Assembly (NCBI RefSeq): GCF_000419765.1
Contig: NZ_ATTQ01000029.1
Span: forward strand, 1 to 52,276
DNA length: 52,276 nucleotides
Source of the DNA: Rhizobium mongolense USDA 1844
GTDB taxonomy: Bacteria > Pseudomonadota > Alphaproteobacteria > Rhizobiales > Rhizobiaceae
Reading direction: 5' to 3'
Position numbers and translations under genes: made by a program. Below, piece after piece: positions 26,832 to 34,641 of the stretch. Numbering within the stretch: the first letter of the stretch is position 1; each line of letters opens with the position of its first letter. The notes below the pieces were generated by a model. It saw nothing but the letters and a program-made list of their open reading frames with translations, ran no database searches and had not been told where the DNA came from.

Positions 26832-27587
26832 TTACTTCGGCTGCTGGGACTGACGGAACCAATCCTCGAAGCCGATCTTGCCGATCCTCGCACCCTCGCC
26901 GGGTACAAGCGACCGATCATCCAGTTCAGAACCGAAGTAGCGCGCATGAACATCTGCCTCGACTGTACGTGGATCGTTGGCGGCTTTCAGATATCGGGCA
27001 ACGATTTCGTGCATGCGACCCCGCTCGGGACCCGCAATCTCGATCGTACCGTTGAGCGGTTTCCCGAGGGCGACTTCCGCCATCACATCGGCAACGTCGT
27101 CCGATGCGATAGGCTGGAAAGATGCCGGAGAAAGACGAGCGACGGTACCAACGGTAGCTTCATCGGCGATGCCCTTCAGGAATTCGAAGAACTGGGTGGA
27201 ATGGACGATTGTGTACGGGATAGGTGACGCTTTGATGAGTTTCTCTTGGGCGAGTTTAGCCCTGAAGTACCCGTTTTCCGGCAGTCGCTCCGTCCCCACG
27301 ATCGAAAGGGCAACATGGTGCTTTACACCAGCCTTGCCTTCCGCGGCGAGCAGATTGCGACCCGACGTTTCGAAGAACTCGAGGACCGCCTTGTCTTCCC
27401 ACGAAGGCGAGTTCGCTAGGTCAACGACGACTTCTGCACCGGCTAGCGCTTCCGCCAGACCTTCTCCGGTGATGGTGTTAACGCCGGTGTTTGGCGAGGC
27501 GGCTAGTACCTCGTGGCCCTTATTGCGCAAACGCGCCGCGGTCTTGGATCCGATTAGCCCGGTGCCGCCGATAAGAACGATTTTCAT
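26832..27587 (-). CDS. NmrA-like NAD(P)-binding oxidoreductase (atypical SDR)
   Basis: A 251-residue protein with an N-terminal dinucleotide-binding motif (MKIVLIGGTGLIGSKTAARL), the SIVGTERLPENGYFRAKLAQ stretch and TIVHSTQFFEFLKGIADEAT, as in atypical short-chain dehydrogenases of the NmrA/NAD(P)H-binding group. The usual YxxxK catalytic pair appears as YFRAK. Many relatives act on quinones or as redox sensors; the substrate here is unknown. It is followed 47 bp downstream by the cupin gene. Confidence 0.86.
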   Translation of the reverse strand: MKIVLIGGTGLIGSKTAARLRNKGHEVLAASPNTGVNTITGEGLAEALAGAEVVVDLANSPSWEDKAVLEFFETSGRNLLAAEGKAGVKHHVALSIVGTERLPENGYFRAKLAQEKLIKASPIPYTIVHSTQFFEFLKGIADEATVGTVARLSPASFQPIASDDVADVMAEVALGKPLNGTIEIAGPERGRMHEIVARYLKAANDPRTVEADVHARYFGSELDDRSLVPGEGARIGKIGFEDWFRQSQQPK

Positions 27588-28361
27588 GACGAATCCCCCC
27601 TTTGAGGCCCTCTAGGACCAAGGTCTCAAGTTTCGATCACGCAAGGCGCAATCCGCCGCAAACGACGTCTGAGGCGTGGGCTTGGGTAAGCCGAAGTCGC
27701 GTCCAATATCGTCACCATGGCTGAGGTCAGTCGAGACCGAACCTAGCCTCGCGCTATCGGACATATTCTTCCCTAATCAGATTAAGCGCAACCTAAATGG
27801 CGAGACGCGCGGAGATTCAATTTGGGCGGAGGGCATGGAGTCATAATCGCCGTCGGAAATCCCGATCATTGCACCGGGATGCTGTGCTTTACTATCCTCA
27901 ATCGGCGAGCGGATCCGCGACCGGCATATCATTCAAGAGAGCCGGTTCGTCAAACCAAACACGAAGCGACCCTGCACCCTTGCGTGCGCATCTTGCTGAT
28001 CGAGTGCGTGAAGTCACGTCATACAAATGTACTGCAGTGGGAATCGGCTTTGATGTAGATTTCAGTAGGGCTCGGCTGCCCCGTCTTCGACGACTGCTGA
28101 TGGCGGATATCGTTGAAAAGTGCGTTTCTACAACGTCTGATTTTTTGGAGAGGCCGAGACAGAAAATTGACGTGGGGACCTGCCTATTCTCAAGCAGCAT
28201 GTGAGCCGTGTAGCGGAGTTGAGGCGGCATCGAGCAGCAACATTCGGATCCCGAATTGGCCGACTTTTCGCTAAGCCCCAATTTTGGAGTTTTCAACACA
28301 ATCGGCGCAAAACCGGACAGGTAAGCTATGTTCGTGTAAGGGCTTGAAATTATAAGTCTCT
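27588..28361. other. Long region without a recognisable gene
   Basis: About 770 bp. One plus-strand frame (27797-28204) contains APLRAHLADRVREVTSYKC and IGFDVDFSRARLPRLRRLLM, loosely like the region before the N box of HWE kinases, but no kinase motif follows. It may be a decayed kinase fragment or chance. No RNA gene or terminator is evident. Confidence 0.35.
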
Positions 28362-28384
28362 GTTCAATCACGCCCCCGCAACCA
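28362..28384 (+). repeat. tRNA-fMet 3'-end-like sequence
   Basis: GTTCAATCACGCCCCCGCAACCA matches the T-loop and acceptor end of the tRNA-fMet at 193-269 (GTTCAAATCCTGCCCCCGCAACCA) apart from one missing base and two substitutions. No other part of a tRNA is present. It lies at the edge of the alcohol-dehydrogenase relic, upstream of hipBA. Confidence 0.65.
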
Positions 28385-28410
28385 GAATTTACGAATAATA
28401 TCAAATAGCT

Positions 28411-28590
28411 CCGGGTTCCCCCGGCTCCACAGCTTTTTCGAGCGTCTTTGGATCCTGACTGTTCAGCACGAGATCGTAACCGACAGGATCTTCTCAAAGT
28501 CCTGCGTCTTGTAGTCGATGACCACGTCCGCCCCGAGACTTTTGACCAGCTCGGCATTCTTCGCGCTCGTCGTTATCGCGGTGCAGCGCT
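28411..28590 (-). pseudogene. Zinc-type alcohol dehydrogenase / quinone oxidoreductase remnant
   Basis: On the minus strand the frame reads TTSAKNAELVKSLGADVVID, then YKTQDFEKIL, the segment after the nucleotide-binding motif in MDR-family NADP-dependent quinone oxidoreductases. One base loss later the expected YDLVLNSQDPKTLEKAVEPG lies in the next frame. Both ends of the gene are missing. A dead fragment abutting the tRNA-like scar. Confidence 0.7.
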
Positions 28591-28702
28591 GCTTATGGGA
28601 GTGATCATGGCACGGGGCGCGTTACGGGTGTTGCGGCGGACGTTCAGTCATTCGGATCTCTGGCGCTCGGCAGGCGGCAGCAACCTATTGAGCCAATTCC
28701 GT

Positions 28703-28809
28703 GCGCTATTCCGCTCTATTGGACTAAATGAGCGGAATTCCGCTTGCATTCGTCCGCTGAATGATGTAGCGGAATTCCGCATATATACCATAAAAGAGCG
28801 GTATTCCGC
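28703..28809 (+). promoter_or_regulatory. Four-box palindromic operator array of hipBA
   Basis: The 12-bp palindrome GCGGAATTCCGC is at 28732-28743 and 28769-28780. One-off GCGGTATTCCGC is at 28798-28809, touching the hipB start codon, and a weaker GCGCTATTCCGC at 28703-28714. Start-to-start spacings are 29, 37 and 29 bp, so the boxes form two identical pairs. A TATATA lies at 28782-28787. HipB repressors bind several operators in E. coli; binding here is inferred. Confidence 0.8.
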
Positions 28810-29160
28810 ATGGCGAACACGATCTTCAATATCCTCGGCACGCAACTGCGTGAAGCCCGGGTCCGACGCGGCCTGAGTCAACCACAACTGGCCATGCGGG
28901 TCGGGCGAGATCGAGCGCGGATCTCCGAACTCGAGCGCGACCTGAGCGGTGACCGATTGGGCCGCGATCGGCTCACTCTATTCGCCGAGATATGCGATGC
29001 GCTTGATCTTGTTCCCGTTCTCGTGCCGCGTTCTCGCGCCCTGGAAGTCCGTGCCTTGGTCAGTGAGACCGACAACGAGGAGCGACGCGCGCAACCCGGC
29101 CGCACGGCTTTCGACGAATTGTTCGTCGATCTCGGCGCCGAGGATGAGGGCGAACGCTGA
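28810..29160 (+). CDS. hipB: HipB-like antitoxin / repressor
   Basis: A 116-residue protein with an N-terminal Xre-type helix-turn-helix (LGTQLREARVRRGLSQPQLA, then RVGRDRARISELERDLSGDR) and a charged C-terminal tail likely contacting HipA. It represses its own operon and neutralises the HipA kinase in the known E. coli system. The start is fixed by position right after the last operator box. Its stop overlaps the hipA start (TGATG). The frame is intact even though hipA is broken. Confidence 0.88.
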   Translation: MANTIFNILGTQLREARVRRGLSQPQLAMRVGRDRARISELERDLSGDRLGRDRLTLFAEICDALDLVPVLVPRSRALEVRALVSETDNEERRAQPGRTAFDELFVDLGAEDEGER

Positions 29161-30440
29161 TGGCAAAAAAAGAGCCCGCTATCCTTGGCGTCCATCTTCT
29201 CGATCATGCGCGTAAACCGGTCCGGGTCGGCACATTGACACGAGACGGGGATGGAGGCGTCGCGTTCTCGGTTGCAGAACCGTATCTCAGACACCCAGCG
29301 CCCTAACCTCAGCCTCGGCTGGTATGATCCGGACAGCGATAAAAGCACCCGTGATCGGCTTGCCTATCGCGGAGACAAGATCGGTCTGCATGGAACATTG
29401 CCTCCATGGTTTGCCGGATTGCTGCCTGAGGGGGCCCTTCGCGAATTGGTTCTCAAATGGGACCCGGGGACCATGATCAATTCGACGTCGTAACCCGGCT
29501 TGGTGCCGACCTGCCGGGAGCAGTCCTGATCACTCCAGAAACCGGTGTGCCGACCTCGACAGGTCCGTTTGAGATGGAGACGGTCGCGGGCTTCCAGGTG
29601 CCGTTGCCGGAAGGCGCCGTGAAATTCTCCCTGGCCGGCATCCAGCTCAAATTCACCGCCAATCCCGAGGGCGATCGCCTTACGGCACCGGGCAGGGGCG
29701 ATACTGGCCGCTGCATCATTAAGGTTGCGAGCGAGCGATTTCCCGGCCTGCCGGAAGCAGAATATGGCGCCATGCGCCTGGCGGAAATGATCGGCGTTCA
29801 TACAGCCAAATGTCGCCTTGTCTCGCGCGACTCAGTGGTAAGCGTATCCGCTCACTTCCTCGAGCACGGCAAAAGCGTCCTGGTCGTTGATCGCTTCGAT
29901 CGAACGCCCGATGGCGAGCGCCTCCACATCGAGGATGCCGGACAGATCATCGGTGCGGTCGGAGATCGCAAATATACGATGGCCACGACAGAGACCGTCC
30001 TCAATATGGTGCGTCGCTTCAGCACCGATCACCGAGAAGATATTCTGGAGGCGGTACGCCGCGTTGTCGGGGATGTGCTGCTTGGAAATGGCGACAATCA
30101 TCTCAAGAACTGGTCATTCTGGTTTCCCGAACCCGGCCAAATACGCCTCTCGCCAGCCTATGATATCGTCCCGACAGTCCTGTTCATGTCGGGTGATACT
30201 ATGGCGCTACGGTTTGTCGGGACCCATAATTTCGAGAATGTAAATCTGCGTCGCTTCGAACGGGTCGCGAGCTTCTTGCGCGTCGATCCGAAATGGATCG
30301 TTGATGAAGTCAGATCCACCGTCACGCGCGCCCTCGAACTATGGCCAGACCGCGCCAACGAGTTTTTAGGCGAGGAACGGGCGAAGCTAATCATGGATCG
30401 GCTGTCGACGCTCCAGCTCGTCCGCGAGGTGGGGGGCTAG
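29160..30440 (+). pseudogene. hipA: HipA-like serine/threonine kinase toxin, twice frameshifted
   Basis: The ATG overlaps the hipB stop. The first 48 codons (LGVHLLDHARKPVRVGTLTR) are the N-terminal subdomain, ending at TAA 29304. The next frame supplies RPNLSLGWYDP through WFAGLLPEGALRELVLK, and from about 29457 a third frame runs to the end: LGADLPGAVLI, FSLAGIQLKF, GNGDNHLKNWSF (catalytic loop) and LSPAYDIVPT (metal-binding Asp). Two one-base shifts would restore one protein of about 425 residues. HipA kinases phosphorylate glutamyl-tRNA synthetase and induce dormancy. As read, only the 327-residue C-terminal part could be made from an internal start. Confidence 0.85.
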
Positions 30441-30990
30441 ACCCGCCGGCGAAGCCTGCGTGTTCCGCAACGATGGTTTGCGTGCCGCCCGCAACCAACG
30501 CTTACAAAACGCAGAATTATTGAGATACGTCATAGAAGCTCCTCCGCGTAAGCGTCGAGGATTTTTGCGTTCGGGCACAAGAAGCGAAGGAGCCGAGCCG
30601 TTGTTCCGGGCGTAAGGCCTTGGTGCTGGGTTGCGCAAATTTCACTCTTGTTCAGACAGCTGTCAGGTCGCCTCTTACGCAGATCGCCAGCTGCTCCAAT
30701 GAGGTGAAATATCTGCGATAGAGGCTTTAGCCGCGAGACGGAGGGCGGCGAAGGCGGTGGTCCGATGCCCCTGACGCTCGATCAGCCGACGGTGAAGGCA
30801 GGCAGAGGGTTTCGCGCCAATAGATGCATCCGTGGATACCGGCGGGCGAGTTGCCGGTATCCACAGCCGGCTCTTCGGAAATCTTCTCATCAGTTCCGGT
30901 ATCAAATCCCGTTCAGGCAATTGTCAGGCAAGAGGCAGACAAGGACGCATGGCGACAGAAGCCATAGCCGGTGGTTGAAACACAGGAACT
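30441..30990. other. Intergenic region between hipA and PAP2 gene
   Basis: About 550 bp holding the tRNA-like piece and a perfect 12-bp inverted repeat, GTGGATACCGGC at 30832-30843 and its complement at 30853-30864 with a 9-base loop. There is no T-run, so it is not a standard terminator; it may be an operator or transposon-like end. No gene is recognisable. Confidence 0.45.
30483..30497 (+). repeat. Second tRNA-fMet 3'-end-like sequence, after hipA
   Basis: TGCCGCCCGCAACCA resembles the tRNA-fMet acceptor end TGCCCCCGCAACCA, followed by an AACGCTTACAA stretch like the ACATTACAA after the real tRNA. Farther on, TTTTTGCGTTCGG (30563-30575) repeats the 13 bases after the rRNA-operon terminator stem. 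Individually weak, but in the same order as at the tRNA locus. Confidence 0.5.
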
Positions 30991-31725
30991 ATGAACATGG
31001 CCTATCAAGCCGTACCGCTCGGCCGCGCCGGCGCCAGCTGGACCTTCTTCCTCCTGGCCGCGACCTGGCTGTTGCTGCTTTCCATTTTTCACGCATTCCC
31101 GGCGATGGATATTGCAGTCTCGTCGTTCTTCTTCCGCGGAGCGCTTTGCGGGGGAGGTGCGGGATGCGGCAGCTTTGCCTTCGGCCGCTATGAATCCATC
31201 AAATTGCTGCGCTGGGCTCTCTATGTTTTGCCGTACATCGCGGCCGTCGCGATCGTGATCGCCGTCACTGCGGGAAGCTTGTCAAAATCGATTGCAGCGA
31301 AAATGCCGATGCGGCGCCTATGGCTCTCGCTCGCCACTTTGGGCCTCAGCACGGGATTGATCGTCAACCTGCTGCTGAAGAACCATTCGGGGCGTCCCCG
31401 CCCGATTCAGACCAGCCTATTCGGCGGTCACATGGACTTTATGCCGGCCGGATCGTTTCTCGGTCAATGTACGAGCAACTGCTCCTTCGTGTCTGGTGAG
31501 GCGTCGGGAGCCGGCTGGTTGCTGTGCCTGATGTTCCTTCTGCCGCCGAAGGCAAGGCTCTGGTTCGGCTGGCCGGTTGCCATTGCTTCAGTCGCGACCG
31601 CAGTCCTGCGCGTGGTGGTCGGCGCCCATTATATCTCCGATGTCATCCTCGGTTTTTTGATGCCGATCGTCGTTTTCTCCGGCTTGATCGCACTCGAACA
31701 GCGCATTCAAACTCCCGCCAGATGA
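30991..31725 (+). CDS. PAP2-family lipid phosphatase (LpxE-like)
   Basis: A 244-residue membrane protein with six hydrophobic segments. The three phosphatase motifs are present: KNHSGRPRP (KX6RP), SFVSGEASGA in place of the PSGH motif, and RVVVGAHYISD (RX5HX3D). Such enzymes remove phosphate from lipid A, undecaprenyl diphosphate or phosphatidylglycerol phosphate at the periplasmic face. The glutamate where histidine is usual in motif 2 recurs in rhizobial-type relatives as I recall. It starts after CAGGAACT. The broken uppP just downstream makes a polyprenyl or lipid A substrate plausible. Confidence 0.87.
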   Translation: MNMAYQAVPLGRAGASWTFFLLAATWLLLLSIFHAFPAMDIAVSSFFFRGALCGGGAGCGSFAFGRYESIKLLRWALYVLPYIAAVAIVIAVTAGSLSKSIAAKMPMRRLWLSLATLGLSTGLIVNLLLKNHSGRPRPIQTSLFGGHMDFMPAGSFLGQCTSNCSFVSGEASGAGWLLCLMFLLPPKARLWFGWPVAIASVATAVLRVVVGAHYISDVILGFLMPIVVFSGLIALEQRIQTPAR

Positions 31726-31782
31726 CCGGCGATACTCACACAGAACAATGTTTGACTGTCCTCTGAGGCTTGGTGCACGCCG

Positions 31783-32021
31783 GATTATATAAGCGCGTTG
31801 TTCTTGGGTGCGGTCGACAAGTTGACCCGAATTCATACCCGTCTCATCGACGGCCCACCTGATCCTTCTCGGATATATCCTCGGTGTCAAATGGGCTGCC
31901 ACCTTCGACGTTCTGATCCAGCTTGGGCGATCCTCGCCATCTTGCTGGTTTCTTCCGAAAGCTCGCGGAGATCGTTTCGCAGTTGCCACGGAGCCGCCGC
32001 GCGCAGCATTTCGTGCTTGCT
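31783..32021 (+). pseudogene. uppP: Undecaprenyl-diphosphatase N-terminal remnant
   Basis: Across three frames the DNA encodes DYISALFLGAV, then LTEFIPVSSTAHLILLGYIL, then KWAATFDVLIQLG, then FFRKLAEIVSQLPRSRRAQH and FVLA. This is the first ~80 residues of UppP/BacA, including the catalytic glutamate motif EFIPVSSTAH. The start codon is corrupted (CCG for ATG), at least three single-base changes break the frame, and the remaining two thirds are missing. It directly follows the intact PAP2 phosphatase, which may belong to the same functional class. Confidence 0.82.
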
Positions 32022-32487
32022 GATTACCGACACCCGAGATATCCGACAGGCGGATATCATGGCGCATCGGAGGATATCCGTCAGTCAGGCAGGCGCTGGC
32101 GCTCCTGCGACTCGTGGAAATGTCTTCCGTGACCAAGCGGTCGCCGCTTCGGGAGTGTTATGTGATCCAGTCGGTGGGTTAAATTAGAACTCTGTCTATT
32201 GTCCTTTGGGGAAACGGCCGCAAGCCATCGCGAGATCCGTTGCAGCCACGGACCCGAAGCGGCCGCGGAGTGCTGGCGAACCGCACTCGCCGGCTCTTCC
32301 ACCCGCCACATCGTTTGGTAGCAGTCTTCGATGAGGCAATAGGGTCGGACCAGTTTTGCATGTCGCCTGACACTCGTGCAAATCAACACCTTGAGCTATC
32401 TTGAAGAGTGGCTGGCACCCGAGGACCGGTATAAGTCGAAATACGCCAAACTTGGGCCTCAGGCCATAGATGTAAGGCGCCCGGACA
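32022..32487. other. Unassigned region between uppP relic and AbiEii fragment
   Basis: About 465 bp. GATATCCG (32038-32045) and its complement CGGATATC (32051-32058) form an inverted repeat with a 5-base spacer, and GATATCCG recurs at 32073-32080. No reading frame on either strand resembles a known family. Confidence 0.4.
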
Positions 32488-32970
32488 TTGGGTCGCATAT
32501 CTTACGCGGCGCTACCTGCGTCGAACGACCGTCTGGAGTCCACGCGCTGCAAGGCGCTGGAAATGCTGATGATGAGCTGGTTCGATGATCCGCACCGTGG
32601 CACGCGCGATCTTGATCTGCTGGGCTTCGGCGATCCGAGCGCTGAGCCGATGCTGGCGACGTTCCGTGAGATCTTGGCGCAGGACGCCGGTGATGGCGTG
32701 GAATTCGACGCTGACGCACTTCGCGTCGACCGCATTCGGGAGGAGCTGGAGTATGGCGGACTCAGACTGAGGACGACGGCCTCGATCAGCGGCGCCCGGA
32801 TCAGTCTGACGATCGACATCGGCTTTGGCGATGCACTGGAGCCTGGTGCCGAAGAACTGGACTATCCTTCCATGCTCGACTTCCCAATACCCCGACTACA
32901 GGGCTATGCGCGCGAAACGGTCATTGCCGAGAAATTTCAGGCGCTGGTGGCGCTGGGGCGTGCGGGATAG
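32488..32970 (+). pseudogene. AbiEii-type nucleotidyltransferase toxin, truncated
   Basis: The frame carries the family core: DDPHRGTRDLDLLGFGDPSA (the nucleotidyltransferase D-x-D equivalent), IREELEYGGLRLRTTASISG, LTIDIGFGDALEPGAEELDY and YARETVIAEKFQALVALGRA. AbiEii toxins are the effectors of type IV toxin-antitoxin phage-abortive systems. The expected N-terminal ~40 residues (VLKGA motif) are not recognisable and the C-terminal half is cut off at a sequence resembling a tRNA acceptor end. No AbiEi antitoxin gene is present. Probably inactive. Confidence 0.78.
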
Positions 32971-33003
32971 GTCGTTCAACCAGTCGCAGGAATCGTTGGT
33001 TGC

Positions 33004-33018
33004 GAGCCCCCCCGCAAC
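33004..33018 (+). repeat. tRNA acceptor-end-like junction sequence
   Basis: GAGCCCCCCCGCAACC resembles the tRNA-fMet acceptor end (TGCCCCCGCAACCA). It lies exactly between the broken AbiEii gene and the first base of the duplicated AraC segment. Taken alone it could be chance; its value is its position. Confidence 0.4.
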
Positions 33019-33589
33019 CTTTCGAAGGGCATGTCACCAATAGCAAAATGCTGATGTTGTTCGTTCCACGTGTTTTGCACCGAAGTAACGGGCGCATTAA
33101 ATGCCGCGGAATTCTCCAATCTGAGCACCGGGATGGGTCGGCTATTCACTGACTACATGATTCCTTGCCAAGCGGCTGCCGGTGATCCAGATTGTTCGAT
33201 CCTAAGCTAGCAACCGAGACCCTGCGTCGGGAACTTGGCGTCTCACGCTCGCGGCTCTATCGCCTGTTCGAGCCATTTGGCGGCGTCATGCATTATATTC
33301 AGCATCGGCGCCTGCTCGATGCACATTCGGCACTGACTGACCCGAACGATCAACGCCGCATCATCGAGATCGCTGAGCAACACTGTTTCAACGATGGGAC
33401 GGAATTCAGCCGCGCTTTCCGGCGGGAGTTCGGTTGTAGCCCGACCGACGTCAGGAGCGGGCAAAAGGCTGATCTGCCGTATAAGTCTGCAACCGACCTA
33501 AAAGCGTATGCGCTTGAAGAGCGGTTCAGCGTGCTGTTGCGCCGGCTGCACGCCTGAGGCAGGCCGATGACCGCTTTAAACGAGGCAGG
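33017..33589 (+). pseudogene. Decayed partial copy of the AraC regulator at 14304-15449
   Basis: The DNA repeats 14764-15480 with scattered substitutions. Relative to the source it has small deletions (one base near 33075, two near 33163) and a deletion of roughly 145 bp joining GTGATC to CCAGATTG, which removes the linker before the DNA-binding domain. The last 121 codons (33192-33557) form an open frame with both helix-turn-helix motifs intact (LATETLRRELGVSRSRLYRL), so a bare DNA-binding fragment could in principle be made. Both copies also share about 30 bp after the stop. Confidence 0.9.
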
Positions 33590-33900
33590 AGCGGGACCGC
33601 AATCTCTTCATCTATGTCCGGTCTTGGAGCTCTGAACCCAGCGATCTGATCTCGCTTCGGCAGGACATCAGCGGTCGAGACAGGCGCCACGTGTTGTCTT
33701 CGCCCATGCGCGGTGGTAGTATTCAGTAGCAGTGTTGCAGCTTCAGCGCGCGCTGCATGCTTTGACTGTGAGTTGCTTCTGATCAGCAGAAGAATCTCCT
33801 CACACACGAGGGACATACTCAGAAGCTGTTTCGTCCGACGCCACTCATTGGCGCCTCCGCCGTCTGTCTTAAACGTGAACGGAAATACTTGGAGGAAAAA
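33590..33900. other. Intergenic region before glycine-zipper lipoprotein
   Basis: About 310 bp after the AraC copy. No gene, terminator or RNA is recognisable; the promoter of the lipoprotein gene is expected near its right end. Confidence 0.4.
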
Positions 33901-34143
33901 ATGACCAAGTGCACGATAAGTCTTACTCTCATAGGCTGCCTTGCTTTGTCTGGCTGCCAATCTGCTGCAACGTCGCAAGGAGGACGCAGTAACGAATTCG
34001 GCTGCATCGCCGGTACGGTCGGCGGCGCGGTCGTCGGCGGACTGCTCGGCGCGACAATTGGCTCGGGGACCGGGCAACTCTGGGCTGTTGGCGGCGGCGC
34101 CACGCTGGGCGCTGCGGGCGGCAATGCCCTGACCTGCAATTGA
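33901..34143 (+). CDS. Small glycine-zipper lipoprotein
   Basis: An 80-residue protein with a lipoprotein signal (MTKCTISLTLIGCLALSGC, lipobox LSGC, lipidated Cys19). The mature part is a glycine-zipper (GTVGGAVVGGLLGATIGSGT, then GGGATLGAAGGNALTCN), as in outer-membrane 17-kDa-antigen/SlyB-like proteins. The ATG at 33901 follows GGAGG; a start four codons earlier is possible. Its stop overlaps the next start (TGATG), so the two are coupled. Function unknown; envelope integrity is likely. Confidence 0.82.
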   Translation: MTKCTISLTLIGCLALSGCQSAATSQGGRSNEFGCIAGTVGGAVVGGLLGATIGSGTGQLWAVGGGATLGAAGGNALTCN

Positions 34144-34514
34144 TGCGAAAGGCCGGGATGATGAAAAGAGTAGCCCTACTGACAGGATTGGTTTTTTTCA
34201 CCGCCATTGCGGCCGCCGCGCAGAATCAACCGATGGCTATGAACCAGGGCCAAATGGACCGGCTCGACCGTAACAAGAATGGAGCGGTCGACCGATCCGA
34301 ATATCAAGCCTTCATGACGTCGGCCTTCGCGGGCCTGGATAAGAACAAGGACGGCAGCCTGAACTCCGACGAAGTTGCCCGAGTTCTGAATACCCAGCAG
34401 TTCGCCGCCACCGACGCCAACAGCGATGGCAAGGTCAGTCAGAACGAGTTCCTGAATAAGGTGATGACGGACTTCAAGGCTGCCGACCGCGGCGGCGACG
34501 GGAGCCTGCAGTAG
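34143..34514 (+). CDS. Exported EF-hand protein
   Basis: A 123-residue protein with a signal peptide (hydrophobic ~10-27, cleavage near AAAAQ) followed by calcium-binding loops: DRNKNGAVDRSE, DKNKDGSLNSDE, DANSDGKVSQNE and a last partial loop, DRGGDGS, cut by the stop. It probably binds Ca2+ in the periplasm. The ATG at 34143 overlaps the lipoprotein stop; ATG at 34158 or 34161 also precedes the signal peptide and has GAAAGG upstream. The truncated fourth EF-hand suggests the C-terminus is shorter than in relatives. Confidence 0.8.
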   Translation: MRKAGMMKRVALLTGLVFFTAIAAAAQNQPMAMNQGQMDRLDRNKNGAVDRSEYQAFMTSAFAGLDKNKDGSLNSDEVARVLNTQQFAATDANSDGKVSQNEFLNKVMTDFKAADRGGDGSLQ

Positions 34515-34532
34515 CGTAAAACGCAAAAGCGA

Positions 34533-34546
34533 CCCTGGCGCCAGGG
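34533..34546. repeat. Palindrome between convergent genes
   Basis: CCCTGGCGCCAGGG is a perfect 14-bp palindrome between the EF-hand gene and the end of the ABC ATPase gene. It may form part of a bidirectional transcript end; there is no T-run. Confidence 0.35.
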
Positions 34547-34641
34547 GCAAGCGTGTTTCCGCTCGCCTCTACGCTGCAGCGACGGCCAGGTGCGTTCGTA
34601 CCGTTGCGCAACCGGCAGGCTTTAACCATAAATACGGTCGC

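Noticed and set aside
27797..28204. A 135-codon frame with faint resemblance to an HWE kinase
   Set aside because: No H, N or G box follows and the similarity is too loose to name; recorded only as part of an unassigned region.
28385..28450. A second terminator-like hairpin after the tRNA-like piece at 28362-28384
   Set aside because: The GC-rich inverted segment overlaps readable codons of the alcohol-dehydrogenase relic, so the resemblance to the rRNA-operon terminator may be chance.
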